NCBI GenBank assembly: GCA_021798075.1
Contig: JAJZYO010000007.1
Location: forward strand, 1 to 15,313
Reading direction: 5' to 3'
DNA from: Actinomycetes bacterium
GTDB taxonomy: Bacteria; Actinomycetota; Acidimicrobiia; Acidimicrobiales; Palsa-688
Length of the DNA: 15,313 nucleotides
The notes beneath the pieces were generated by a model that had not been told where the DNA came from, ran no database searches, and was given only the letters and a program-made list of their open reading frames with translations. This document shows positions 15,037-15,313 of this stretch, in pieces. The position numbers and the translations under genes were made by a program. Each line of letters begins with the position of its first letter. Position 1 is the stretch's first letter.

Positions 15037-15313
15037 TTATAGTCGCTCGATTATGGCGGCGGCGAACTCGGAGGTCTTTACCTCTTTGGCCCCCTCCATC
15101 TGGCGGGCGAAGTCGTAGGTGACCACCTTGTCGGCGATCGTCGCTTGCATCGCCCTCACGATGTCGTCGGCCTCCTCCTGCCAACCAATGTGCTCGAGCA
15201 TGAGCACACCCGACAGGAGCACCGACCCCGGGTTTACCTTGTCCTGCCCGGCGTACTTGGGGGCGGTGCCATGGGTTGCCTCGAAGATGCCGTGGCCCGT
15301 CACGTAATTGATG
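15037..15313 (-). CDS. icd: Isocitrate dehydrogenase (NADP-type), C-terminal part (runs off right edge)
   Basis: Icd oxidatively decarboxylates isocitrate to 2-oxoglutarate. The visible 91 residues start at the right edge with [20 protein letters not shown], continue [24 protein letters not shown] and end at TAA (15039-15037). HGTAPKYAG and NPGSV are the conserved end of the nucleotide-binding region of the E. coli-type dimeric isocitrate dehydrogenase (family about 400-420 residues). About 320 N-terminal residues lie outside the window. The stop is 1 bp from the alternative mdh GTG and 10 bp from its preferred ATG, so transcription and probably translation are coupled to mdh. Confidence 0.93.
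   Translation of the reverse strand, partial: INYVTGHGIFEATHGTAPKYAGQDKVNPGSVLLSGVLMLEHIGWQEEADDIVRAMQATIADKVVTYDFARQMEGAKEVKTSEFAAAIIERL

Overview
The window is GC-rich DNA from an actinobacterium. Two WhiB-like Fe-S regulators, a DUF2510 protein, a TatA protein and the mycobacterial type of 2-isopropylmalate synthase all point that way. The gene mix is reminiscent of Acidimicrobiia, but that placement is inference. No mobile element, tRNA, rRNA or CRISPR array was seen. Many genes start with GTG or TTG.

Layout: (1) 1-1866, minus strand: polyphosphate kinase (ppk1), cut by the left edge. (2) 1985-4008, minus: leuA followed by a 99-residue unknown protein. Upstream of leuA (4040-4152) is a regulatory leader: a short peptide frame with three consecutive leucine codons, a hairpin over its stop codon, and a rho-independent terminator with a U-run before the leuA start. 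(3) 4282-6702: a whiB-like gene (+) with a possible 13-codon upstream ORF, tatA (-), a stand-alone glutamate formimidoyltransferase (+) preceded by three exact-or-nearly-exact 15-bp repeats, and a WhiB2/WhmD-like gene (-) with a repeat-rich upstream region. (4) 6893-10031, minus: a tightly coupled pair, MoxR/ChlI-like AAA+ ATPase then VWA protein. (5) 10098-13987, plus: a large GH2-fold protein whose catalytic glutamates appear to be missing, an SCP2 sterol-carrier-like protein, a DUF2510 membrane protein and a small acidic unknown protein. (6) 14001-15313, minus: malate dehydrogenase downstream of the C-terminal part of isocitrate dehydrogenase, an icd-mdh TCA-cycle operon cut by the right edge.

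Most genes are core metabolism (leucine synthesis, TCA cycle, polyphosphate, folate one-carbon transfer) or actinobacterial developmental/redox regulation. The least conventional parts are the leuA leader, the apparently inactive GH2 protein transcribed divergently from the AAA+/VWA pair, and the short repeats in the control regions of the two whiB-like genes and of the formimidoyltransferase gene.
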